Assembly (NCBI GenBank): GCA_024305745.1
Contig: JAHRBS010000004.1
Location: 1,054,001 to 1,118,000, forward strand
Origin: Polyporus tsugae
Taxonomy: Eukaryota > Basidiomycota > Agaricomycetes > Polyporales > Polyporaceae
Direction: 5' to 3'
DNA length: 64,000 bases
Below are positions 1 to 9,309 of this stretch, piece after piece. The translations under genes were made by a program, and so were the position numbers. The number at the start of each line of letters is the position of its first letter. Positions within the stretch are counted from its first letter, which is position 1. The notes under the pieces were generated by a model. The model had not been told where the DNA came from, made no database searches, and was given only the letters and a program-made list of their open reading frames with translations.

Positions 1-466
1 TCGTGATAGCGCTCGGGTACAATCTCTTCGACGTGGCGGACTTCCTTCTTCTGGTACTCTTGCTCAGCGAGTTGTTGCAAATATGTGTATGTCGCTGAAG
101 CAAACAGTTGCGGAGCACCATAAAGGTGTTGTCCATCCTCCCATGCATTGAGAAGAGATGTCTCAGTTCCATCCCACCGCAGCAGGAATCCTGGCGGCCA
201 GGGCCTATCCTCCTCCTTCTTCTCGGTCGTCACAGCCGCACGCACCCTTCCAACCTTCCTAACCTTCTTTGCCCGTCGAGGACCGTGGCATGCCATAAGC
301 TGTACCTCCGTATCACGCGCTTTGGTCTTGACAGGTTCAGAGGTTCTCTGGTTAGCCGGGCATGTCTCTGGACATCTCGACAGGCGCAGCGAGCCACGTT
401 CCCAGTCTACTTCAGGGTTGTGCTCGCGTAGCCAGTCCAGGCCAATCATGATATCCTCTTCTCCTA
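1..466 (-). pseudogene. Ty3/gypsy pol fragment (antisense, truncated)
   Basis: Read on the minus strand, this stretch is nearly identical to the protease-to-reverse-transcriptase part of the full element (about 10,137 down to 9,672), including the shared antisense reading frames. It starts at the window edge, so its left extent is unknown. On the right it stops abruptly at 466, where an LTR in the opposite orientation begins. It is a broken copy with no complete domain. The boundary was read by eye from the point where similarity stops. Confidence 0.85.
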
Positions 467-910
467 TGTCATGAACGTTCCATTCAGCGCCTGCTACCAG
501 CACCTTAGTTTCCTTTTCCGGACAATCTACTTCTCACGTTGTACTTATTGTTCTCCATTGCATTGTATCTCGTCCTTTGTTCCTTAGCACAATAGCTCCT
601 TATTGTCCATAGTTGCTATTGTTCTGTTTCAATTGTTCACCTGTGTCCATAGTTACCTATTGTCCCCGGGTTCTCATTGTCCTCTACATGTATATAAGAA
701 CCAGTACTTCGCTGCCTGGAGACCTCAGTTTTGACCTCTTGTCTCCAGGTAAGCCTCACTGTATTTTGCTTGTTAGATACTTCGCTCAATACATCTTGTC
801 TCCAGCCCTGACCGTTGAGCCCTGCTCCGCTCTTGCTGCACAAGTGCTCATTGACGCTGTTGCTCGTCTTGTATGTATCCCTAATCCTTACTCAATGCTC
901 AGTCAAAACT
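467..910 (+). repeat. Gypsy LTR without an adjoining sense internal region
   Basis: The sequence begins TGTCATGAACG and matches the LTRs of the full element along its whole length, including the TATATAAG box and the CTTGTCTCCAG direct repeat. The right end is blurred (about 908-911), because the usual terminal ACA is altered. Downstream I see no primer-binding site or gag. Upstream is a pol fragment in antisense. It is therefore a solo or rearranged LTR. I found no target-site duplication. Confidence 0.85.
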
Positions 911-1089
911 AAGGTGCTGGTAGCATGCGTCAAATGGAACATTCATGACAATAAACAGCAGAAGAAAGCGATGGAACATATTGAGCATCAAAGGAGTTAT
1001 GGAGGAAACAATGTCACAGGGGGGAGGAGGAGAACATAGGGATATCTCAGCACCCTATAGACAGATCATTATGTTCTATACACCATTGA

Positions 1090-1110
1090 AAAGCCACAGA
1101 TTGTGGCTTT
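1090..1110. repeat. Short perfect hairpin
   Basis: AAAGCCACA is followed after 3 nt by its exact reverse complement TGTGGCTTT. No gene flanks it closely, so a terminator role cannot be argued. Confidence 0.6.
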
Positions 1111-1643
1111 CTGGTGGCATATAGAATATAAAGGGCCGTGAGGAACCCATGGAGATATAGTTGAGACAATAGAAGGGGGAAGGAGAGGAAGAAACTGAGC
1201 CAGAAAGAAGGTCATAGCAGTCCAACTAAGATGGTTTGGGGCATGTTCAATAGAAAAATGGAAGGGGAAATAGTGTTCCAAAGTACAAAGGGATTGAACA
1301 GGAACTCAGTGCAGAAGATGGGAAATGTGGGGAGGTAACACACAAATGATAGAATACACAATAGTCTTGGCCTCATTAGAAATCCTTCCAATCCAGCTTT
1401 TCAATGAGCTATGTTGCATGCCAATCAGCCCAGAACCTCCTGAGATATCAGCCCATCGCTGCCCTAATCCCACCTAGTCTTGAAGTTTTTGCATTGTTCT
1501 GAGTTGTTCTGATTCAGTAAGTGAGAAATAGACTACAATATGGCCCTAGTAAGTACCATAGATGAAAGCTAAGAGGTCATTAAGCAGGAGTGTTGAGGGA
1601 CTAAGCAGAGATGCAGATCACCTGCAGCAGCTCCCTTACATTG

Positions 1644-1658
1644 CCTAACCCTAACCCT
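1644..1658 (-). repeat. Interstitial telomere-like tract (CCCTAA type)
   Basis: CCTAACCCTAACCCT is about 2.5 units of the TTAGGG telomere repeat, read on the minus strand. TTAGGG is the telomere unit of many basidiomycetes. It is followed by short GGATCTG-like repeats up to about 1,700. Confidence 0.7.
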
Positions 1659-1936
1659 GATCTGCACTTGATCTGGATCTGGATGAACTGGATCTGCGGA
1701 TCCGGTGCATGGCGGCTCTGGCTCCAGGTTTCTGCAGCTCAACCTGCAAAGTGATCTGGAGCTGTGTTCAGCCCTACTAGTAAGGGATCCCCTTTCTCTT
1801 ATGGACTACTGAATGCTCTACCCATTTGATACCTGCTAAGCTCATTATACTGTTTGGCTTACTGAGGTTGCTTCATCACATCCTACACAGACTCCTAAAG
1901 ACTTATAACTCATTTCCGGGCCACAACCCCCAATTG

Positions 1937-2120
1937 AATGGGGTAAATTCCACTTTTGTACAGAAGTAAGTATATGATTAAATGCAGATAAATGCGACCT
2001 TTGTATGCAAGTAAGTAACCAGTTAAAGAGAGGTAAGTGCAACATTTCTATGTACATAAGTAACCAATTGAAAGGTAAGTCCACCCTTTGTATAGGAGTA
2101 AGTTCAACCACACATGTGAG
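1937..2120. repeat. Degenerate tandem repeat, about 4 units of 42-48 bp
   Basis: Successive units share the pattern (g)gtaa-(g)t-x-ca/gacc-ttt-gta-x5-aagtaagta, starting near 1,939, 1,987, 2,031 and 2,073. The units differ by many substitutions and small length changes, so the array is old. The antisense open frame across it reflects the repeat rather than a gene. Confidence 0.65.
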
Positions 2121-2714
2121 TAATAAATGCCCCACTAATGCACTGGTATACTGCTACTTATATGCATTGTTGAAGTGATTATTGAAGCGATATAGCTGCT
2201 TTCTAATGGTGGTACTTTTATGTTGTTAGAGTCACTATAGGCCGAGATATAAGTAAAACAAAAAAACACACAAGAGACTGATAACTAAGGGTGCAACTCT
2301 TAAACGAGGCATTTGCACATTTTTTTGTTTGGCTCATAGCTCAGCCAATAGTGGGTCAAATAACATGAAACTACCACTATTTGGAAGTGTTTGAAAGGGG
2401 ATTTCTAATAGACTAAAGATCACCCTAAGGCTGAACATATGTTTAGGTCACGTTGTGGATCAACCTGGCCTGACCTGGAAAAAATCCTGTAGGTTTAGGA
2501 TCTGTAGATTTAGGTACCTACTACATGAATCAGCTACAGATCTGAATCAGGGGTTTGAAACTTTGTGACCTGCTGCAGGTCACCTAATATAACCTAGATT
2601 TAACTTTTTCTTTAAAACAGTTCATATTTGAAGAGCTATATAGAATATATAACTACAGTAGATACTTGATTGATCTTGTAGAGTTGTTGAAAAGACAGTT
2701 CTTTGAGCTCCTAT

Positions 2715-2895
2715 CTGAATAGTGTTCTAGCTAGAGACATACTATATCTATAATACTGTGCTAGCCTCAATCAGAATAGCGCACCAGCCAGATATATGCT
2801 ATATCCAAAATACTATATCAACTAGATATATATTTTAACAAGAGCAGTGCTCAGGCCAGACAATGCCATATCCAGGATACTGCACCAGCCAGATA
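2715..2895. repeat. Degenerate tandem repeat, about 3 units of 60 bp
   Basis: Three successive blocks carry the order agtgc/gcacc - agccaga - tatgctatatcca - atact, with the last block ending at CAGCCAGATATTTA. Similarity between blocks is clear but imperfect. A small inverted repeat (CGATTGAT...ATCAATCG, 2,904-2,929) lies just downstream. Confidence 0.6.
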
Positions 2896-3069
2896 TTTAA
2901 TTACGATTGATGAGGAACGAAATCAATCGTTTATAATAGGGTGCACTTCCTGCCAGTGCCACGACACACTTAACGATGTACATGGGAAAAAACATTTAGA
3001 TCCAGAAAGCCTTTGACTACAAAATGTTAGATGCTGGACTACAAATTTCCTTACTTCATCAGCACAGCT

Positions 3070-3086
3070 TTAGGGTTAGGGTTAGG
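3070..3086 (+). repeat. Interstitial telomere-like tract (TTAGGG type)
   Basis: TTAGGGTTAGGGTTAGG is about 2.8 TTAGGG units on the plus strand, in opposite orientation to the tract at 1,644. Confidence 0.75.
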
Positions 3087-4451
3087 ATTTGTTACTGCCA
3101 TTAGATCAAAATGAATGATAGCAGTGCCTGTTTTTGTTATCTTATCTTACTCAATTCTTATACCTCTCCGCATGAGCACTTCACTGCCCTCAGCCCATTT
3201 AACAAAGGCATATACTTCAAGTGCCCTACCTTTGCGGCACTGCACATATCTAAGTTCAACAAATTGATAGCTCTGCTACTACTTCAACACTCTGTATTCA
3301 AAGCAGCTTTGGAAGGTTTCTTAATACTGTTAATGAGGCTAAACATCAGTCCAGTTTAAGTTGCAAACAGCTTGGCCCAGAACTACAAATTTACTAGATT
3401 TTGTAGATTCAGATGATGTGCATTGTATATCAGTTGAAAGAAATAGATTTATATCAAAAGATCATGGTCTATACATATCTACAATGATCTGCAAGCTAAA
3501 GCTCCAAAGTTTGACTTGTTGTCATAAGATTGTTGTATAATATCATATAATGCTTTCTAGTAGTGTATATGCTCTTCTGGTCATATTTAATTGTTGGTGG
3601 TGATATTGATATTCTATAATAGACATATGCTACAACACCTATAGGTGGTAGAAACATCTAGGTAACTTCATAGATCTAGGCCACTTTACTGACAGATATC
3701 TCAACCTTGACCTCTGGTCTGGCCATATTACATATATGAAAGCAGATGAAGGCTTTGGACAATAAATTACCTATGAATCTTATGAGTGCTTTATTGGCTC
3801 AGATATAAGCTGAGAAAATATACAAACCTCATTTTAGGTGCACTTATGATGAAAGATGAATGCTAATTGGTATGTTATTCTAATGATGATAGCTATAAAT
3901 TCATCTAGTTTTTCTTTTAATGTCACAATCATAGAAGACCTAGGACCAGCAGACAAATAAGCAACTCATACAACTATATAAATGCTTTCTATCACCCACT
4001 ATCACTGTTAATCAATATATATATCAAGAAGAAAGATAGAGGCCTTTCCTGTTGAGCCAAGATTTTGATGTATATATATCACTAACAGACCTTTTTCAAC
4101 TACTTTTTTTACTAGCACTAGTTTTTGATTTATTCAACTGTGTTTAGTTGATTTATTGATTACCTGCACAACAATGTAGTGAGTTTCATAAGCTGCTTTG
4201 TATTGAGCAGTTGCATATTTTTATTACTACTATTATATTCTTCTTCTCTTGATCTACATTTACACTGTCCTAAGGCAAACAGTATAAAGACTGTTGATGT
4301 TGCATTAATAACTGCTCCCCATTATAGTGGACTGCATAATAGATTATTTGAAATGTTCAAGTAATATGTATCAGGAGTTGCATTACACAAGAAGTCTTTC
4401 AAGTGCCTCACTTTGCAATCATATCAATAGATATGTAACAAACCAACTATT

Positions 4452-5891
4452 CTAATATGCATCTACATCAAACCAAGAAATGTTGAAGTCCATATAAGCA
4501 CCAGCATAATAGCTATATTGGCCAAACTTTTCCCCCCAAACCCTAGCCTTTTCTCCGTCCATATCAACACTCCAATTTCCTCCCTCCCTTTTCAAATCAT
4601 AGTACAAGTGGTTTTCAAGCTCTTCATCAAAGTCTTCCAAATCCTGTGCACTTGATGGAAGCAAACCCTTGGCCTTGGCCTTCTCCAAATCTTCAATATC
4701 TTCAAGCTGCTGCTGCAACACAGAATATCCTCTGATGCTCAAGGGATGGACTGAGACCGCAATAGTGGAGAGAGAACCTTGATCAATATTTTTGACCCAT
4801 GGCTGAAGGGTGGAAACACCACATATTGGAGGAAGTGAATATGAATGGTGGGGACAGTGCTGAAAGCACTGATATGGGCTGCCCACATATCTCTCTTCCA
4901 GAAGGGTTTGTTGGGTCCACAGATATACTGCAGTATATATCATTAGCCAATAGTCAATGAAATAGTGAACATAGCAGTTACAGTCTCCCAGCCTGGTAGA
5001 GGGTGGGCTTGGCACTGGAAAAAAATTAGTTTTTCTTCATAGTATACAATACTAAAAAAAAATACATACCTCTTCTTCTCCATAAGGACGCAAATGAAGA
5101 ACTAGTAGAGATGGAGGCAGATAAGGCCCTATAGAGATATAAGGCTGGAGGGGAGTGGGTTGCCGTATGTTGTAGGCAATAGTGAGAGCCTCAAGGTGGA
5201 CAAAAATAGTCCACACTGAGGCAGTCTCTGCTAGATTGATATTTTGAAGCATAGGACTAGTGAGGGTGAGGTCCAAGGTTTTGACCCAGGCAGCTCTGAT
5301 AAGAGGAGGGGGAATATTGTTGATATTGAAGGAGGTGGAGGGGGACTGGGGGGCTTGATCCTAAAATGAATATATGTCTATAAAAGCAGCATGAAAAAGT
5401 AGAAATGATGATTTATACCTGGACTCTTCAACATTCCATAAAAGTTATAAATGCTTGTGCAGAGAAGATGCATGTGTGTTCATACACCTCTGGACCAAGG
5501 ACCTTTTCAGCAGAGTATCTATATGCTGCTATCAACTGCACTTTCTTGTGTATAGTGGCCCGAAGTTCCTTGTTGGGGAAGTGATGAGTGGCAATGTCAA
5601 ATGGAGTATAGTGATGTAGAGTTGGTGACAAGACAGTGAGAGGGTCTGCGGGAGCTTCATCATTGATGTTATTCTTAACCTGAGAGGATTATTTGTGTAG
5701 AGTTTATCAGGTAGGGTGCTGAGATGAATGAAGGAAAGATCTATTACCATAGTCCAAATGATCCTCCATAACTCTGCAGGACAGATGGTGGGGGGAAACA
5801 CTTGAACTTTAGAAGGAAATGGCATGACTAGAGAGCCTAGGATGATGGGAGGGAGGCCTTGGGAAGGGGAGAAGATGAGGGCAAGAGGCAA
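4452..5891 (-). pseudogene. Degenerate multi-exon protein gene, unknown function
   Basis: Read on the minus strand, a chain of open segments is separated by intron-like gaps: about 5,891-5,750, 5,660-5,415, 5,358-5,070 and 5,015-4,452. One gap fits a GT...AG intron (near 5,750-5,685). Another exon runs into an in-frame stop (near 5,425), and the last junction does not keep frame, so I read it as decayed. The final segment (187 codons) is acidic and coiled-coil-like in the middle (LEDIEDLEKAKAKG, DLEDFDEELENHLYY) and ends FNISWFDVDAY. I do not recognise the family. Its position among repeats suggests a gene carried by or trapped in transposon DNA. Exon limits are approximate. Confidence 0.4.
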
Positions 5892-6984
5892 GATGTGAAG
5901 TGGTGAGTGCTGATGGGCAAACTGATAACAATCTCCAATGGAGATTGAAGACTTTTATTCATGACTGCAACAGGCAGCTTGAGATACCAATACAAAGCTG
6001 GGGCTGTAATAATAATATGGGGCAGAGAGTTGGGAGCAAATGGTCCAAATTTTAAATTGAAGGTGACTAAGATGTAGGGTGCAGGGCAGAACAGGGGGAG
6101 GGCTCACCAGAATGTCCAAGTCATCCTCAACCACTGCAAGCAACAGCCTCCTGGTGCCGCCATCAGCATGAGTGATCCCAGGGGAGTCAGGGGGAGCTGG
6201 AACGATGAGAATCCATGCAGAAATGGTGGAGATGTGGGGTGTTCTTGTGGAGGTGGAGGAGGGCTCACAAGAACGTCCAAGTCATGGCTATAATCTATTC
6301 AGGGCAATGGCTTACCTATAGTTATGCCTAACAGCCTTCACATGTCCAGCCTGAACCTTCCTTAAAAGAACGCGATGCCTCCTGAACTGAATACATGCGA
6401 TTTAAGCTGATGAGCTGGCAACTTCTCTCTTCTTCTTGCACCACCATGTTCCTATTCGCCTGAGCCTGCAGTCCGATCAACTGCTGTCAGTCTTTAGTGC
6501 CCAGAAGGGCTCATGACTGTACATAGAGGGACGCCTCCTTGTATTTTGTCACACATGAGTCTGGGCCTGGCCTTCTTGCAGGTCAGAAAAACCCCCTTTG
6601 TGCATGCCCCAGTGGCGTCAGGGTCTGTTCCATCTTCAGGGAGTTGTGTGGTTGCCCAGTGGGTGTACTGGGAGCTTCATAGCATGCCTCAATGGTGTCG
6701 AGGTTTCTCTGTTCATCCACCACTCTCTACCACTTCTCTCTCCTCCTACAGCTATCCTCTCTTTCCTGGGCAGTGTCAGGTAAGCCCTATATTTAATGTT
6801 GTTTCTGTTACTAACTGTTGTGTCTGTTCTCTAGCACATCATACGCTACTCCAGCCATTATATTTGGCAAGTCCTGTTCTATAATCCCTCTGTTTTGCTA
6901 ATGCCATGCTGTCCTCTAGGTTTCTGGCTTGTCGTCACTCCAAGAGTGCTCAGTTCTTCTTCTATGTTCTGATCAGTTCTCTCT
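5892..6984. other. Spacer upstream of the retrotransposon
   Basis: Short open frames on both strands, none recognisable. The part 6,400-6,980 is less AT-rich than the preceding region and may be another element's remnant, but I see no terminal repeats. Confidence 0.4.
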
Positions 6985-7208
6985 TGTCATGAACGTTCCA
7001 TTCGGCGCCTGCCACCAGCGCCTTAGTTTCCTTTTCCGGATGATCTACTTCTCACGTTGTACTTATTGTTCTCCGTTGCATTGTATCTTGTCCTTTGTTC
7101 TTTAGCACAATAGCTCCTTATTGTCCATCGTCGCTATTGTTCCATTCCCATTGTTCACCCATGTCCATAGTTACCTATTGTCCCCGGGTTCTCATTGTCC
7201 TCTACACG

Positions 7209-7216
7209 TATATAAG
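7209..7216 (+). promoter_or_regulatory. LTR TATA box
   Basis: TATATAAG, repeated in the 3' LTR at 13,330-13,337. The expected RNA start 25-35 bp downstream falls at about 7,240-7,245. Confidence 0.7.
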
Positions 7217-7243
7217 GACCTGTACTTCGCTGCCTGGAGACCT

Positions 7244-7256
7244 TAGTTTCAACCTC
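7244..7256 (+). promoter_or_regulatory. Predicted 5' end of element RNA, self-primer
   Basis: TAGTTTCAACCTC is the exact reverse complement of GAGGTTGAAACTA at 7,432-7,444. It lies about 28 nt after the TATA box, where transcription should start. In Tf1/sushi elements the RNA 5' end folds back onto the PBS and primes reverse transcription; the same role is inferred here. Confidence 0.6.
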
Positions 7257-7266
7257 TTGTCTCCAG

Positions 7267-7325
7267 GTAAGCCTCGCTGTATTTCGCTCGTAGACATCTA
7301 CTTACTCAATACATCTTGTCTCCAG
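7267..7325 (+). other. Intron-like segment inside the LTR
   Basis: CTCCAG|GTAAGC at the left and TCTCCAG|C at the right give consensus splice borders around 59 nt. The 11-mer CTTGTCTCCAG occurs at both junctions. The layout is kept in the 3' LTR (13,388-13,446) and in the other two LTR copies. Splicing is not proven. Confidence 0.4.
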
Positions 7326-7431
7326 CCCTGACCATTGAGCCTTGCTCCGCTCTCGCTGCACAAGTGCTCGTCGACGCCCTTGCTCATCTCGTAAGTCTCC
7401 CTGGTCCTTACTCGATGGCCAGTTGTAACAT

Positions 7432-7444
7432 GAGGTTGAAACTA
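7432..7444 (+). promoter_or_regulatory. Primer-binding site (self-priming type)
   Basis: GAGGTTGAAACTA lies one base after the 5' LTR. It does not resemble the usual initiator-tRNA complement but pairs over 13 nt with the LTR at 7,244-7,256. Confidence 0.65.
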
Positions 7445-7806
7445 CTTCATGAGCACCGGCATACCCACACCCTTTCCCTTTTCCCCTCGTACGGTACGCA
7501 CTCTTGACCCTCTGGGTTGGCCTAGCATAGTGCGCGCTCTAGTCACACCATTGGACGTGGTCTTGATTCAACTCGAGGTGTGCCGCTTTCAGTGGTACAG
7601 TGCACGGAAAGCTCCTAACCCAAGACCCCAGCACTGACAGAAGTGATCCGCCTCACAGTGTGGGAGGCTAGAGAAAGGCGGTGAAACAAAGCCAAGGCAG
7701 GACACCCCTGGGCTCGTGTCCCTTGAGGTTAAGACACAGCAATAGGCCGAGGAGGCTGAGCAGACAGCGTTGGGTTGTGCACCAGCCGTCCATCATTCCT
7801 GGATAG
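7445..7806. other. Element leader between PBS and gag frame
   Basis: No reading frame of note. This would be untranslated leader in the element RNA. Confidence 0.5.
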
Positions 7807-8373
7807 GAAGCGAGACACTTCATCCTGGCTTGCAAAGAGGTCGTGCACACCTTTCACCCCTCTGAAGTCCAGGACAAGTACTGGGATAAGGACAAAAAAC
7901 GGTGGTCTGTCTGTGTAACACAACCGTGCCCACACCGGAGTCGTACTTGGAGACCTATTCCTGAGGCAGTCAAAGGTCTCGCACCTCAACTCATCACTAC
8001 CAAAGACCAACCAGCCCTTATCCTTGCACACATCGCCAGACCCCCTACACCTGCCTTTTGTGACCCCGAATGTCTGCCTCTTTGCCAAGCGGCAGCAGTT
8101 GGAACTAGTAACCCTGCATCTCGTCCTGCTTCCCGCCCCACCTCACGTCCAACCTCTCAGCCCCAAAGTCGCAAGCCGACCCCCACTGGGACTCCGTCCG
8201 CATCCCCTCGTCTTGGAGGACTAACCCTCCAGACCACTGCCGAGCTTGTTAGACAACAGCTCGCATCCCGCACCTCCAATTCCCCCATCGCTTCAACCTC
8301 AGCACTACCCAAGGTTGAAGTAGAACCCGAGCAAGAGGACTCAAACCCTGCAGTCGAGGAGGAACTCAAATGA
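7807..8373 (+). pseudogene. In-frame upstream extension of gag, ended by TGA
   Basis: An open frame without a clear ATG runs from a stop at 7,804 to TGA at 8,371-8,373, in the same frame as gag. It encodes a Ser/Pro/Thr-rich segment (SRPASRPTSRPTS) and an acidic end. Such low-complexity N-terminal parts occur in basidiomycete gypsy Gag proteins, so the TGA could be a decayed CGA within a longer gag. Alternatively this is leader and Gag begins at 8,473. The sequence alone cannot decide. Confidence 0.4.
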
Positions 8374-8472
8374 GAAACCATAGTTCTCAACACCCCGACA
8401 CCTCCATCCTCACCACCCTCATCGTCCTCTTCCTCTTCGCCCTCATTGCGAGCACTGTCACCCGCTCCCACC

Positions 8473-9309
8473 ATGGCCACACCCACCCCCTTTGATGTCT
8501 CCAAACTCCTCTCCCAAGTCGCCCCTCGCGAGTACGATGGAAAGCTCACGCAGGAAGGGCTCCGCTTTGCAGCCAATGCCTGCATCTACTACGATCTTCT
8601 TGAGGTGCAAGGTGTCGCGCACGAGATCCGCTGGATCACAATCCTCAACAAGTTGACCGGTGGCGCTGCTGAGTGGGCCGGCCCATACATTGTCACGGTG
8701 GCCAGCGGCAATGTTGCGTGGTTGGACTTTGCGGCCTTTGAAGGATCATTCAAAGCGCACTTCTGTGCTGCGAATGACGAGGAAGCTGCCGTCGCAGAAC
8801 TCACCAAACTCTGCAAGGCTTCGCATCGGCTTGGCACCATCAAGGACTATACCAGTCAGTTCAATGCCATCACTGCTCGCACCAGGTTCGGTGATGCAGA
8901 CAAGCGCGAACGGTACCGCATGGCACTCCCTTACAAGATCAAGGACGCCTTCGCGACCACAGCACACGACATCTCGGATCTCGCCAAGATCCAGAAAGTC
9001 GCGCTGCAGATGGACCAGCAACTTGCCGTGCGTGAGGAGGAATGGCCAAAGCAATTTGGATGGAAGAAGAAGGGCGAAAAGGCAGCCGCCTCTAATTCGG
9101 TCAAGAAGAAGTTCGACGGAGAGTGCTGGAACTGGGGTGAGAAAGGACATCCCGCGTGGCGCTGCCCAAAGCCCAAGGTTGAGGGCCAACAGGCTGCCTC
9201 TTCTTCCTCATCCGGTACCAACGAGCTCACAACACTCAAGGCCCAGCTCAAGGCAATGGAGGAGAAGATTGCCACCCTTACGGTGGTCGATAAGAAAGAG
9301 GGTTTTTGA
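8473..9309 (+). CDS. Gag (capsid/nucleocapsid) of the gypsy element
   Basis: The start chosen is ATG at 8,473 in a good context (CACCATGG). The frame also stays open upstream to 8,374. The 278-aa product has a retrotransposon Gag core (ILNKLTGGAAEWA, FEGSFKAHF, then a Gln/Asp-rich helix) and a CCHC-type zinc knuckle near the C-terminus. The knuckle reads CWNWGEKGHPAWRC, so the second Cys is Trp and the finger should not bind zinc normally. Gag would assemble the virus-like particle and bind the RNA. It ends at TGA 9,307-9,309, overlapping pol, which is in the -1 frame. Confidence 0.75.
   Translation: MATPTPFDVSKLLSQVAPREYDGKLTQEGLRFAANACIYYDLLEVQGVAHEIRWITILNKLTGGAAEWAGPYIVTVASGNVAWLDFAAFEGSFKAHFCAANDEEAAVAELTKLCKASHRLGTIKDYTSQFNAITARTRFGDADKRERYRMALPYKIKDAFATTAHDISDLAKIQKVALQMDQQLAVREEEWPKQFGWKKKGEKAAASNSVKKKFDGECWNWGEKGHPAWRCPKPKVEGQQAASSSSSGTNELTTLKAQLKAMEEKIATLTVVDKKEGF
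9300..9306 (+). promoter_or_regulatory. -1 ribosomal frameshift heptamer GGGTTTT
   Basis: In the gag frame the bases read G GGT TTT directly before the gag stop, fitting the X XXY YYZ rule. pol continues in the -1 frame from 9,306. I did not model the downstream RNA for a pseudoknot. Confidence 0.65.

Larger units (their letters stand above)
911..4450. other. AT-rich region without recognisable genes
   Basis: Only short open frames occur here, none resembling a known family. The stretch holds a small hairpin, two telomere-like tracts and two degenerate tandem repeats, listed separately. The composition is visibly richer in A+T than the gene-dense part of the window. It looks like decayed repeat DNA. 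Confidence 0.6.
6985..7430 (+). repeat. 5' LTR
   Basis: Runs from TGTCATGAACG to TTGTAACA. It contains a TATA box, the predicted transcript start, an intron-like segment and a GTAAGT donor-like site near its end (7,391). Confidence 0.95.

Noticed and set aside
8746..9275. Antisense frames inside gag
   Set aside because: Shadows of the sense Gag frame; sense codons carry the recognisable Gag features.
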